Both the position numbers and the translations under genes were made by a program. A stretch of 40,554 nucleotides of DNA. Source: Alphaproteobacteria bacterium (GTDB taxonomy: Bacteria; Pseudomonadota; Alphaproteobacteria; Reyranellales; Reyranellaceae). The stretch is taken from positions 1-40,554 of the forward strand of contig JAFAKN010000440.1 of the NCBI GenBank assembly GCA_019235415.1, written 5' to 3'. Below the pieces are notes generated by a model. It had not been told where the DNA came from. It made no database searches and saw only the letters and a list, made by a program, of their open reading frames with translations. Of this stretch, positions 1 through 6,729 are shown one piece after another (the stretch's first letter is position 1; each line of letters starts with the position of its first letter).

Positions 1-135
1 TTCCTTGGCGGCGACGCCGTTCAGGCGGCCGATCTCGGCAATGCGACCGTCCTGGACGGCGACGTCGGCGCGGTAGCGCGGGATCCCGGATCCATCGACG
101 ATCATGCCGTTCTTGACGACGAGATCGAATGCCAT
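1..135 (-). CDS. Amidohydrolase family protein, N-terminal fragment
   Basis: Only the first 45 codons are in the window; the gene runs off the left edge. The peptide starts MAFDLVVKNGMIVDGSG and continues with a V-Q-D-G-R-I-A-E-I-G stretch. This is the small beta-sandwich that opens metal-dependent amidohydrolases of the D-aminoacylase/dihydroorotase superfamily. The metal-binding HxH motif would lie further on and cannot be seen, so the substrate is unknown. The ATG (complement of 133-135) is preceded by a strong GGAGG site 6 bases away, which fixes the start. Confidence 0.8.
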   Translation of the reverse strand, partial: MAFDLVVKNGMIVDGSGIPRYRADVAVQDGRIAEIGRLNGVAAKE

Positions 136-231
136 GCGTTCCTCCGCCAGTTTCGCAAAGCGTACGTGATCGATCCACGGCGTCAATCGCTGGTCACTGC
201 ATGGCTGGTTGTCATCCCAAGCGCAGCGATT

Positions 232-356
232 GTCATCCCGAGCGAAGCGAGGGATCCTTCCTTGGCCTTAAAGATCCCTCGCTGCGCTCGGGATGACAGG
301 TGTGCGCTCGGACAGGTGTGCGCTCGGGATGACAGGTGTGCGGTCGGGATGACAGG
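232..356. repeat. Palindromic intergenic element with a trailing tandem array
   Basis: Two 25-base arms (232-256 and 273-297) form an inverted repeat with one mismatch and a 16-base loop; each arm ends in GTCATCCCGA. The right arm is followed by partial copies of its own end: units at 295-310, 311-330, 331-350 and a stub at 351-356, each starting GACAGGTGTGCG. The first unit lacks the last four bases (GGAT). A diverged half copy precedes the left arm (211-230). The element fills most of the gap between the amidohydrolase and the remnant at 370. A relative with the same GTCATCCCGA ends lies at 33141-33258. Confidence 0.85.
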
Positions 357-369
357 GCCTGGAGGAAAC

Positions 370-450
370 ATGCAATTCGGCGTCCTTTTCACATCCCATC
401 CGGACCCAATTGAGGAGCCGTATCCGCAACGCGCCGTGGCGGCGGAGTGA
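370..450 (+). pseudogene. 5' remnant of a luciferase-like flavin monooxygenase gene
   Basis: An ATG with an ideal ribosome binding site (GGAGGAAAC immediately upstream) opens a 26-codon frame beginning MQFGVLFTSHPDP and containing EPYPQRAV. This strongly resembles the first strand and loop of LLM-class (bacterial luciferase family) flavin-dependent oxidoreductases, which normally run about 330-400 residues. The frame ends at TGA (448-450), and the next gene, a permease, starts with GTG at 447, so they overlap as GTGA. I infer that the rest of the oxidoreductase was deleted and its initiation region now leads into the permease. A functional short leader peptide cannot be excluded. Confidence 0.6.
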
Positions 451-1313
451 ACCGCACGGCGAGAGGCGCCGCGTTCACCGTGCTCGCCATGCTGTCCTTC
501 GCCAGCATGGACGCGATCAGCAAGTGGCTGGTGGTCGACTACACGCTCGGCCAGATCATGTGGATCCGCTATGCCGTGTTCTGCGTCTTCGCCTGGCTCG
601 TCGTGCGGCCGCGCGGCTTCGTCAGGGCGTTGCGCAGCGCCCGACCCTGGCTGCAGGCTGGACGCTCGCTGCTGGCGCTGGTCGAAAGCTTTGTGTTCGT
701 CCTGGCCTTCCGCTACCTGCCGCTGGCCGACGTGCACGCGCTGGCCGCGACCGCACCGTTGATCGTGATCGCGCTCGGCGTGCTGTTCCTCGGCGAGCGC
801 GCCGGCCTTGCCCGCTGGGTGGCGGTGTTCGCCGGCTTCATCGGCATGCTGCTGATCGTGCGCCCCGGTTTCCGCGATCTGAACACCGCGCTGCTGCTGC
901 CGATCGCCGGCGCGTTCATGTGGGGCGTCTACCAGATTCTGACCAGGCTCTGTTCGCGCAGCGATTCATCCGACACGACGCTGGTCTGGTCAGCCTTCGT
1001 CGGCTTCGCCGCGAGCACCGCCGTGGGGCCATGGAGCTGGCAATGGCCCTCGGCTGCGGTCTGGGCGCTGATGATCGTCGCGGCCGTGCTGGGCGCGCTC
1101 GCCCAATACGCCCTGATCCTGGCGCTCGACTATGCCGAAGCGAGCGCGGTGCAGCCCTACTGCTACACGCTGCTGGTCTGGGTGACGCTGCTCGGCCTCG
1201 TGGTGTTCGGCGACTTCCCCGACGCCTGGACCATTGCGGGCGGCGTCGTGATCGTATCGAGCAGCCTGTTCGCCTGGTGGCGCGACCGTCAGCTCAGCGC
1301 GGCCACTGCCTGA
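447..1313 (+). CDS. DMT-superfamily (EamA) permease
   Basis: The 288-residue hydrophobic protein is made of two tandem EamA repeats with about ten membrane segments, the usual size and layout of drug/metabolite transporters. Typical signatures are the early AMLSFASMDAISKW helix, the FRYLPLADVHALAATAP segment that ends repeat 1, and ALDYAEASAVQPYCYT in repeat 2. It sits in the inner membrane; the substrate (amino acid, metabolite or drug) cannot be read from sequence. The frame opens only at 414, so the GTG at 447 is the first available start. Its own ribosome binding site is weak, and initiation may depend on coupling to the short frame at 370-450. Its end overlaps the convergent SDR gene by 20 bp. 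Confidence 0.85.
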   Translation: MNRTARGAAFTVLAMLSFASMDAISKWLVVDYTLGQIMWIRYAVFCVFAWLVVRPRGFVRALRSARPWLQAGRSLLALVESFVFVLAFRYLPLADVHALAATAPLIVIALGVLFLGERAGLARWVAVFAGFIGMLLIVRPGFRDLNTALLLPIAGAFMWGVYQILTRLCSRSDSSDTTLVWSAFVGFAASTAVGPWSWQWPSAAVWALMIVAAVLGALAQYALILALDYAEASAVQPYCYTLLVWVTLLGLVVFGDFPDAWTIAGGVVIVSSSLFAWWRDRQLSAATA

Positions 1314-2082
1314 GGGCCGCCAACCCGCCGTCGATCGGCAGCATCAACCCGGTCACCCAGCGCGATTCGTCGGAGGCGAGATAGACCGCAGCGTGGCCAA
1401 CGTCCCAGGCGGTGCCCTCGGTCTGCATCGGCACCATCTGCCGGCGCCGCTCGCGCGCCTCGTGGCCCATATGGGCGACCATGGGCGTCGCAACCGAGCC
1501 CACGACGATGCAGTTGGCGCGGATGTTCTGTGTGACGTAGTCGGCTGCGACCGACAGCGTGAAGCCGTGCAGGCCGGCCTTGGCGGTGGAATAGGCGACC
1601 GCGCCGGGGCTGCCCATCAGGCCCAGCGCGCCGGCGATCGACGATACCATGATCACCGAGCCGCCGCCGCCCGCCTTCATCCTGGGCAGGCAGTACTTGC
1701 TGCACAGCATGGTCGTGGTGAGGTTGGCTTCCAGCACCTTGTGCCAGTCCTCGAGCGTTACGGTCTCGGGCGTGCCGCCTGCGCCGATGCCGACATTGTT
1801 GTGCAGGATGTCGAGCCGGCCGTACTGCTTGACCGCGAACTCGGCCATCGCCTCGGCGCTGTGTGGCTTGGCGACGTCGCCTTCGAAGACGCTCGCCTCG
1901 CCGCCCTCCTGCTCGATCTGCTTCTTGAGCTTCTCGGCGCGCTCGGCGCTGCGGTTGACCAGCACGACCCGGGCGCCCTCGCGCGCGAACAGGATGGCGG
2001 TCGCCATGCCGTTGCCGACGCCCTCGCCGCGCGGCGCCGCGCCGGTCACCACCGCCACCTTGCCTGCAAGCCGTCCCGCCAT
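1294..2082 (-). CDS. SDR family oxidoreductase
   Basis: A 262-residue classical short-chain dehydrogenase, a cytoplasmic NAD(P)(H)-dependent oxidoreductase for an unknown alcohol or ketone. The nucleotide-binding turn at 13-25 (TGAAPRGEGVGNG) is longer than the usual TGxxxGxG. NNVG at 95-98 replaces NNAG. The catalytic set is Asn120, Ser147/148, Tyr164 and Lys168 (YSTAK). The C-terminal LPIDGG motif is typical. The ATG complementary to 2080-2082 follows AAGGGGAAGGAAC; longer upstream extension would add residues with no SDR similarity. It is transcribed towards the permease gene and is divergent from the GFA gene 55 bp away. Confidence 0.92.
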   Translation of the reverse strand: MAGRLAGKVAVVTGAAPRGEGVGNGMATAILFAREGARVVLVNRSAERAEKLKKQIEQEGGEASVFEGDVAKPHSAEAMAEFAVKQYGRLDILHNNVGIGAGGTPETVTLEDWHKVLEANLTTTMLCSKYCLPRMKAGGGGSVIMVSSIAGALGLMGSPGAVAYSTAKAGLHGFTLSVAADYVTQNIRANCIVVGSVATPMVAHMGHEARERRRQMVPMQTEGTAWDVGHAAVYLASDESRWVTGLMLPIDGGLAALRQWPR

Positions 2083-2137
2083 GTTCCTTCCCCTTCGCCG
2101 TGCTAATCGATGCGACCTTATCCGGGAGGGACACGAG

Positions 2138-2635
2138 ATGGCCAGCGATCCGCCTTTCGAAGGCGGCTGCACCTGCCGCCAAGTGCGTTATCGCATGACT
2201 GCCAAGCCCTGGTTCGTGCACTGCTGCCATTGCCGTTGGTGCCAGCGGGAGACCGGCACGGCGTTCGCGCTCAACGCCATGATCGAGGCCGACCGCGTCG
2301 AGCTTTTAGCCGGCGAGCCGGAGATGGTTCTAACGCCGTCGCTGAGCGGCAAGGGACAGAAGATCTGGCGCTGCCCGAAGTGCCGCATCGCGGTGTGGAG
2401 CAACTATCCCGGCGCCGGCGACGCGGTGCGCTTCGTGCGCGTAGGCACCTTGGATGATCCTGACGCTCTGCCGCCCGACATCCACATCTTCACCCAGTCT
2501 AAGCAGCCGTGGCTCGTGCTGCCAGAGGGCTCACGGGCGGTGCCGGAGTACTACGACACCCGCAGGACCTGGCCAGCCGAGAGCCTCGCGCGCCGCGCGG
2601 CGCTCAGGGCGCGGCAGCCGCCTAAAGCCGGGTGA
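2138..2635 (+). CDS. GFA / CENP-V family zinc protein
   Basis: A 165-residue protein of the glutathione-dependent formaldehyde-activating (GFA/CENP-V) fold. Cysteine clusters are in the family order: C11-x-C13, C30-x-C32-xx-C35 and C79-xx-C82, which bind structural and labile zinc. Members named Gfa were proposed to speed S-hydroxymethylglutathione formation; most homologues are uncharacterised, so the name describes the fold only. The start at 2138 is chosen because GGGAGGGACACGAG precedes it and the zinc motif begins ten residues in. It overlaps the next convergent gene by 14 bp. Confidence 0.88.
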   Translation: MASDPPFEGGCTCRQVRYRMTAKPWFVHCCHCRWCQRETGTAFALNAMIEADRVELLAGEPEMVLTPSLSGKGQKIWRCPKCRIAVWSNYPGAGDAVRFVRVGTLDDPDALPPDIHIFTQSKQPWLVLPEGSRAVPEYYDTRRTWPAESLARRAALRARQPPKAG

Positions 2636-3095
2636 GGTCGGCGGCCCAGGCGGTGACGATGCGCGTGCCGACGCCGACCAGCAGGACGTCGGGACCCAGG
2701 CACAGATACTGATAGCCGGCCGGCGACGGCGACAGCTTCAAGATCAGCTGGCCCGGCGGAGCCTGGAGCTTGACGTCGTCGGGAATCGGCTGGTCGAGCT
2801 TCCACGGCCTCTTCTCCGGCGCCACGCAGGCCTTGTTGCTCATGACCATCGGCGTGGGACAGCGGCCGGCGGCGATCTCGTCCCGGTAGAACGACAGCAC
2901 GGTGTTGCGGTCGCGGTCGGACACCACGATGTTGAGCGTCGGCAACGGCGCCTGCGGCTGTCCCTGCGGCGGCAGCACGGACGGCGGGGGCTTGGCGGGC
3001 TGGGCCGCCGATTGGCCAACGCCGGTCGCGAGCACCAACGCAAGAGACATCGCCGCGCGGCGAAGCGCGTTTCGTCGACGATTCATCTGTAACAT
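2622..3095 (-). CDS. Hypothetical exported protein
   Basis: A 157-residue protein with an arginine-rich N-terminus (MNRRRNALRR) followed by a hydrophobic stretch and an A-x-A type cleavage region near residue 31. A proline-rich linker (PPPSVLPPQGQPQ) follows, then a compact domain beginning LNIVVSDRDRNTVLSFYRDE. Cysteines in GRCPT, KACVA and YLCLG could pair in the periplasm. I do not recognise the domain. The ATG at 3095 has GGAG seven bases upstream; an in-frame ATG three codons later (3086) is an alternative. It is divergent from the small gene at 3123 with only 27 bp between starts, so they must share control sequences. Confidence 0.65.
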   Translation of the reverse strand: MLQMNRRRNALRRAAMSLALVLATGVGQSAAQPAKPPPSVLPPQGQPQAPLPTLNIVVSDRDRNTVLSFYRDEIAAGRCPTPMVMSNKACVAPEKRPWKLDQPIPDDVKLQAPPGQLILKLSPSPAGYQYLCLGPDVLLVGVGTRIVTAWAADLTRL

Positions 3096-3122
3096 CCGGC
3101 GGCTCCGACTCGACTTTCGGGC

Positions 3123-3365
3123 ATGGACAGGAAGCTGGCGAAGCATGTCGCGCGAGAGGCCTTCCGCAGCGGACGAAACCTCGAGGAGCTGCTGCCTCTT
3201 CTCAGGGAGCATTGCGACGACGGGGAGCATGACGAATATCGACGCGCCATTGCGATGGCGATCTTCGCCATCCAGAACGAACTGCTGAAGAAGGTGTTTG
3301 CCGAGCATCCGACGCTCGAGGACGAGATCGAAGGTGACATCAGGACCTACGGCCGCTTGCTCTAG
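3123..3365 (+). CDS. Small conserved hypothetical protein (80 aa)
   Basis: The 80-residue acidic/basic helical protein starts MDRKLAKHVAREAFRSGR and ends in TYGRLL. Similar small proteins, from memory, occur in Bradyrhizobium and relatives without assigned function. No membrane segment, signal peptide or metal motif is visible; the spacing of leucines and charged residues suggests two or three amphipathic helices. GC content and codon use fit the neighbours. Expression would come from the 27-bp gap shared with the exported protein on the other strand. Confidence 0.6.
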   Translation: MDRKLAKHVAREAFRSGRNLEELLPLLREHCDDGEHDEYRRAIAMAIFAIQNELLKKVFAEHPTLEDEIEGDIRTYGRLL

Positions 3366-3403
3366 GCGTCAGGCCCACGCGTCAGGCCCACGCGTCAGGC
3401 CCA
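3366..3403. repeat. 13-bp tandem repeat, three copies
   Basis: The unit GCGTCAGGCCCAC occurs at 3366-3378 and 3379-3391, with a 12-base third copy at 3392-3403. It begins directly after the stop of the small gene ending at 3365. The last copy includes the stop codon of the convergent hydrolase (3395-3397), so the array looks like an expansion of that gene's 3' end. Confidence 0.9.
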
Positions 3404-4414
3404 ATAGTCCGGCAGCTTCGCCGCCAGCCATTTGGTCAGCGCGGCGTTCACCTCGGCCGGCTTCTCCTGCGCCATCCAGTGGCCGGAACGGATGACGACT
3501 TCGGTGAGGTTGGAACAGTCCTCGCGCATCGGCTCGGCGAGGCGCGAATGCACGGTCTCACAGGTGACGTCGTAGGCGCCGTGCAGGAACAACGCCGGCA
3601 TCGCGAGCCTGCCATCGTTGACGGCGCGCTTGGCGTACGCGCCGTTGGCCGCGTGGTTCATGTACCAGGAGTCGGGGCCGAAGAAGCCGTTGCGCGTCAG
3701 CGCCGCGGTGTAGGCCTCGAGGTCCTGCTCGGTGATGACGTCGGGATCGCGCGGGATGTCGGGGAAGGCGCCGCTGCCGAACCAACCGTTGCGGCGGACC
3801 GAGGCGGTGCGGCTCGGCCGGCCGACCGATCTGGGGTCGCCCTTGCGGAACAGCGTCTTCACCACGTTGCGGACGTCGACCTCGAACCCTTGGCGCGCTT
3901 TGTCGAAATTCTCCCGGTAGTAGACCATGTAGTCCCACTGGCCGAAGGGAAACTCCGGCTCTGGATAGACGGTGCGGTCGACCAGAGCGACGATGTTGTC
4001 GAGCGTGAAGCCTTGGCTCAGGTACGGCACGCAAAGGCTGGCCACGCCCGCTGTCTTCTCGGGATGGTGCGCCGCGATGTTCCAGACGACGGGACTGCCC
4101 CAGTCGTGGCCGATCCACACCGCGCGCTCGCGGCCGAGCGACGCCAGCAGCTCCAGCATGTCCTCGACGATCCGCTCTTGCGCAAAGTCCTCGTGACGCG
4201 TGTAGGTGCTGGAGCGGCCATAGCCCCGCATGTCGGGCGCGACTGAGCGGAAGCCGAGCGCGGCAAAGACCGGCAGCTGATGCCGCCACGAGAGCGAAAG
4301 CTCGGGCCAGCCGTGGCAGAAGATCAAGAGCGGCGCATCGGGTCGGCCGCAGGCGAGATAGCCCGTCGTATGCCGTGGCGTCTTGACGGTGTGTTCGGTG
4401 ACCGGGAATGTCAT
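3395..4414 (-). CDS. Alpha/beta hydrolase, epoxide hydrolase-like
   Basis: A 339-residue soluble hydrolase of the epoxide hydrolase/haloalkane dehalogenase branch. HGWP at 34-37 supplies the oxyanion hole and DMRGYGRSS follows at 61-69. The nucleophile elbow GHDWGS (102-107) carries Asp104, an aspartate as in epoxide hydrolases rather than the serine of esterases. The catalytic histidine is His312 in SGHWM. A cap domain fills about residues 140-250. Epoxide hydrolases also need cap tyrosines; several are present (YMVYY, SWYM) but cannot be assigned without a structure. The ATG at 4414 follows AGGA. The substrate is unknown. Confidence 0.88.
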   Translation of the reverse strand: MTFPVTEHTVKTPRHTTGYLACGRPDAPLLIFCHGWPELSLSWRHQLPVFAALGFRSVAPDMRGYGRSSTYTRHEDFAQERIVEDMLELLASLGRERAVWIGHDWGSPVVWNIAAHHPEKTAGVASLCVPYLSQGFTLDNIVALVDRTVYPEPEFPFGQWDYMVYYRENFDKARQGFEVDVRNVVKTLFRKGDPRSVGRPSRTASVRRNGWFGSGAFPDIPRDPDVITEQDLEAYTAALTRNGFFGPDSWYMNHAANGAYAKRAVNDGRLAMPALFLHGAYDVTCETVHSRLAEPMREDCSNLTEVVIRSGHWMAQEKPAEVNAALTKWLAAKLPDYWA

Positions 4415-4486
4415 GGCAACGTCCTGACACCAGATGAGCGGATGGGCAAGGTGATCGGTCGAGGCTCGCGTTCGGGAAGGATGGGC

Positions 4487-4702
4487 ATGTCAAAGCATAT
4501 TCCAATTTTGGGCAAGGTGAGCATAGCCGCCGCGATGTGCAGTGGCGCCATCGTCCTCGGTTGTCTCCGGCCGGCTTTGGCTCAGGCTCCGACATCCTAC
4601 TATGGTGCGATAGCCGTCTCGCCGTTTTCGCTTTCCGAACTGGCTATCCGTTGGGGCGCTGCGTGTGGGAGATCGGCGTCAATGGCGGCCGCTGGATTCT
4701 AG
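4487..4702 (+). pseudogene. Truncated exported protein, possibly DUF4189-like
   Basis: A 71-codon frame starts MSKHIPILGK, has a clear Sec signal peptide (hydrophobic 11-30, cleavage after A-L-A) and continues APTSYYGAIAVSP. The YYGAIAVSP stretch resembles the beginning of DUF4189 secreted domains, usually about 100 residues. The frame then stops at TAG (4700-4702), well short of a full domain. Other frames stay open downstream (to about 4828), which suggests a frameshift, but I cannot align the continuation convincingly. GGAAGG six bases upstream supports the ATG at 4487. It could still be a short secreted peptide. Confidence 0.4.
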
Positions 4703-5080
4703 AGGTCGACCCTCGTCACCACAGCGACGCCAACGACGGGACAACGATTCTATCTCGGACGACCTGCTTCAGAAGGGAATGCACTTGCTGCAGCTTGGCG
4801 AGGTCTGGCTAAAGGAAAAGTCTGCCCGATGAAGCCCGCATCAGTCCGGTTTGCGCCGTCGCTTTTTCACGAGATCAGCGGGTGTAGAAAAGCGGCTCCC
4901 CGTAGCCCTGGGGAGCCGAGTCGGTCGGGAGGTTCAGGGAGGCACTCCGCTCCCGACGCCTCAACCATATCGCCGGCAAAATGAGCCACCAAGATTCAAC
5001 GGTGCATATCTCCGGGAGGAGAAAGTCAGGGAAGCCATAAAGCTCGCGGAGGCGCACTGTATTCTGCGAAGGAGACTGCA
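4703..5080. other. Gene-poor gap with two hairpins before the crotonase
   Basis: No convincing gene is present. The first part (to about 4830) may be decayed coding DNA following the truncated peptide. Two perfect hairpins follow: a 9-bp stem CGGCTCCCC/GGGGAGCCG (4893-4901 with 4910-4918) and an 8-bp stem GTCGGGAG/CTCCCGAC (4924-4931 with 4950-4957). Neither is followed by a T-run, so they are weak terminator candidates. The last 100 bp must hold the promoter of the crotonase gene. Confidence 0.5.
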
Positions 5081-5893
5081 ATGGAAATCGACACCGGCAC
5101 AACCGAACTCTTGTGCAGCGTCAGGGACGGCGTAGCGCTCATCACGCTCAACCGGCCCGAGGCGCGCAACGCCATGTCCGACAAGCTGACGCCGGCGCTG
5201 CGCACGCAGATCAAGGAGCGCGGCGAGGACCCCGACGTCGGCGCGATCCTGATCACCGGCGCCGGCACCGCCTTCTGCAGCGGCGGCGACGTCAAGGGCA
5301 TGGGCGGCCGCGGGCCGCGCGGCCAGATGAGCTTCGAGGAGCGGCTGGCCGACCTGCGCCGGCGCCAGATGGCGCTGACCGGCGCGCTGGTGGCGCTGCG
5401 CAAGCCGACCATCGCCGCGCTGCCCGGCGCAGCGGCCGGCGCCGGGCTTGCCATCGCGCTGGCCTGCGACATCCGCATCGCCGCGCAATCGGCGTTCGTC
5501 AGCACGGGCTACGCGCGGGTGGCGCTGTCGGGCGACTACGGCATCGCCTGGCTGATGACCCGCACGGTCGGCTCGGCACGGGCGCGCGAGCTGATGTTCA
5601 CCGCCGAGCGGGTCGACGCCGAGCGCTGCGAGCGCATCGGGCTGGTCAACCGCGTGGTGCCCGACGCGAAGCTGCAGGAGGAAGCGTTGGCGCTCGCGAA
5701 GTCGCTGGCGGCGGGCCCGCGCATCGCCTTGCGCAACATGAAGGACAACCTCGACGACGCTTTGCATATCGATTATCCGACCGCGCTCTATCGCGAGGCC
5801 GAGCGGCTGGTGCAGGCCTCGCGCACCGAGGATCACAAGGAAGCGGTGCGCGCCTTCGTCGAGAAGCGCAAGCCGGCGTTCGCCGGCCGTTAG
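5081..5893 (+). CDS. Enoyl-CoA hydratase/isomerase family protein (crotonase fold)
   Basis: A 270-residue crotonase-fold protein. The CoA/oxyanion-hole motifs are clear: NRPEARNAMS (24-33), GAGTAFCSGGDVKGM (60-74) and PGAAAGAGLAIALACD (115-130). The two glutamates that hydrate the double bond in classical enoyl-CoA hydratase appear to be missing: alanine lies at the first site (GLAIA) and GYARVALSGDYG covers the second. Asp152 in SGDYG may take an acid-base role, as in isomerases of the family. It is therefore best named by fold. AAGGAGA precedes the ATG. Its stop codon lies in the large palindrome at 5891. Confidence 0.9.
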   Translation: MEIDTGTTELLCSVRDGVALITLNRPEARNAMSDKLTPALRTQIKERGEDPDVGAILITGAGTAFCSGGDVKGMGGRGPRGQMSFEERLADLRRRQMALTGALVALRKPTIAALPGAAAGAGLAIALACDIRIAAQSAFVSTGYARVALSGDYGIAWLMTRTVGSARARELMFTAERVDAERCERIGLVNRVVPDAKLQEEALALAKSLAAGPRIALRNMKDNLDDALHIDYPTALYREAERLVQASRTEDHKEAVRAFVEKRKPAFAGR

Positions 5894-6018
5894 AGCGGCG
5901 CCCGATCAGATGGAACCGCGCGCGGTTCCATCTGATCGGGGGAAGCCGCTCTAATACTATAGATTCTAGAGCACGACCTCGCGCTCGGCTGATTCCAGCC
6001 GAGCGGGACGTGCTCTAG
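5891..6018. repeat. Pair of large palindromes containing both convergent stop codons
   Basis: Palindrome 1 (5891-5953) has an outer 9-bp stem TAGAGCGGC/GCCGCTCTA and a perfect 40-base inner palindrome (5901-5940, 20-bp arms). Palindrome 2 (5966-6018) has a 10-bp outer stem CTAGAGCACG/CGTGCTCTAG and a 9-bp inner stem CGCTCGGCT/AGCCGAGCG (5982-5990 with 5997-6005). The crotonase TAG (5891-5893) and the GST stop (6015-6017, minus strand) are the outermost bases of the two structures. They probably act as a bidirectional terminator and belong to the CTAGAGCACG-type intergenic palindromes known from alphaproteobacteria. Confidence 0.9.
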
Positions 6019-6668
6019 TCGCGATCCGGCGCGCCAAGCGGGAAGAACTTGCGGAACGGGCGCGCCTCTTCGACCGCGCGAGCGAACGATGGCCGCTTCA
6101 GCAGCCGCGCGCGATAGGCGCGGACGTTGGCGAATAGTGCGCCGATCGGATGGGCCCAGTCGGCGTAGAACAGCGAAGGCGCCGCGGCGCAATCGGCCAG
6201 GCCGAAATCTTGGCCCGCCGCCCACTCGCGCCCGGCCAGCTCCTTCTCGAGCCAGGCGTAGGCGACGTCGAGCCGTGCGCGGCCATCGCGCACACCCTTG
6301 GGGTCGCGCTCGCTCTCCTGGCGCAGCTTGTCGCCGACGATCCTCTGCATCGGCGTCATGACGTAGAGATCGAAGAAGCGATCGAGGAAGCGGACTTTCA
6401 GGGCGCTTTGCGGATCGTTCGGGATGAGGCGAACCGGCCCGGGATGGCTGAGCGCCAGATGCTCGACGATGATGCTCGACTCGGCGATCGGCGTTCCGTC
6501 ATCGACGAGCAGCGGCATCAATCGGATCGGCCAGAGGCGCGCCAGCTCTTCGAACGCCGGCGGCCCGTCGAGCACGCGCCAGTCGAACGGCGTGGCGTTC
6601 TCGTAGAGCGCCATCAGGACTTTCTGCGTGTAGGACGAGAAGGGATGGCCGTGCAGGACAAGCGACAT
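6015..6668 (-). CDS. Glutathione S-transferase family protein
   Basis: A 217-residue cytoplasmic GST. The N-terminal thioredoxin-like domain reads LHGHPFSSYTQKVLMAL; the Ser/Tyr of PFSSYT is the likely glutathione-activating position. MPLLVDDGTPIAESSIIVEHL contains the cis-proline and the E-S pair that binds the gamma-glutamyl group. The C-terminal helical domain has the GLADCAAAP motif equivalent to the N-capping box. I start at the ATG complementary to 6666-6668 rather than a TTG six codons upstream, because family homology begins there. It is the last gene of a minus-strand run with the MDR reductase; an AT-rich promoter region lies upstream. Confidence 0.88.
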   Translation of the reverse strand: MSLVLHGHPFSSYTQKVLMALYENATPFDWRVLDGPPAFEELARLWPIRLMPLLVDDGTPIAESSIIVEHLALSHPGPVRLIPNDPQSALKVRFLDRFFDLYVMTPMQRIVGDKLRQESERDPKGVRDGRARLDVAYAWLEKELAGREWAAGQDFGLADCAAAPSLFYADWAHPIGALFANVRAYRARLLKRPSFARAVEEARPFRKFFPLGAPDRD

Positions 6669-6687
6669 GACCGAACTCACCGACAAT

Positions 6688-6710
6688 AGTTAACTGATAG
6701 GTTATCTATC
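6688..6710. promoter_or_regulatory. Candidate operator/promoter of the GST gene
   Basis: An AT-rich island in otherwise GC-rich DNA lies 20-42 bases upstream of the GST start. It contains the perfect palindrome AGTTAACT (6688-6695) and the inverted repeat GATAG-GTTAT-CTATC (6696-6710). This fits the promoter/operator of a separately controlled GST gene. The binding protein is unknown, and no regulator gene is adjacent. Confidence 0.4.
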
Positions 6711-6729
6711 GCCAGCCGGCCCCCGCCTG

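Noticed and set aside
4694..4706. Sequence resembling a cloning-vector polylinker (TCTAGA next to GTCGAC)
   Set aside because: The flanking bases do not continue any polylinker I know, and the surrounding composition is native; two restriction-like hexamers together are plausible by chance.
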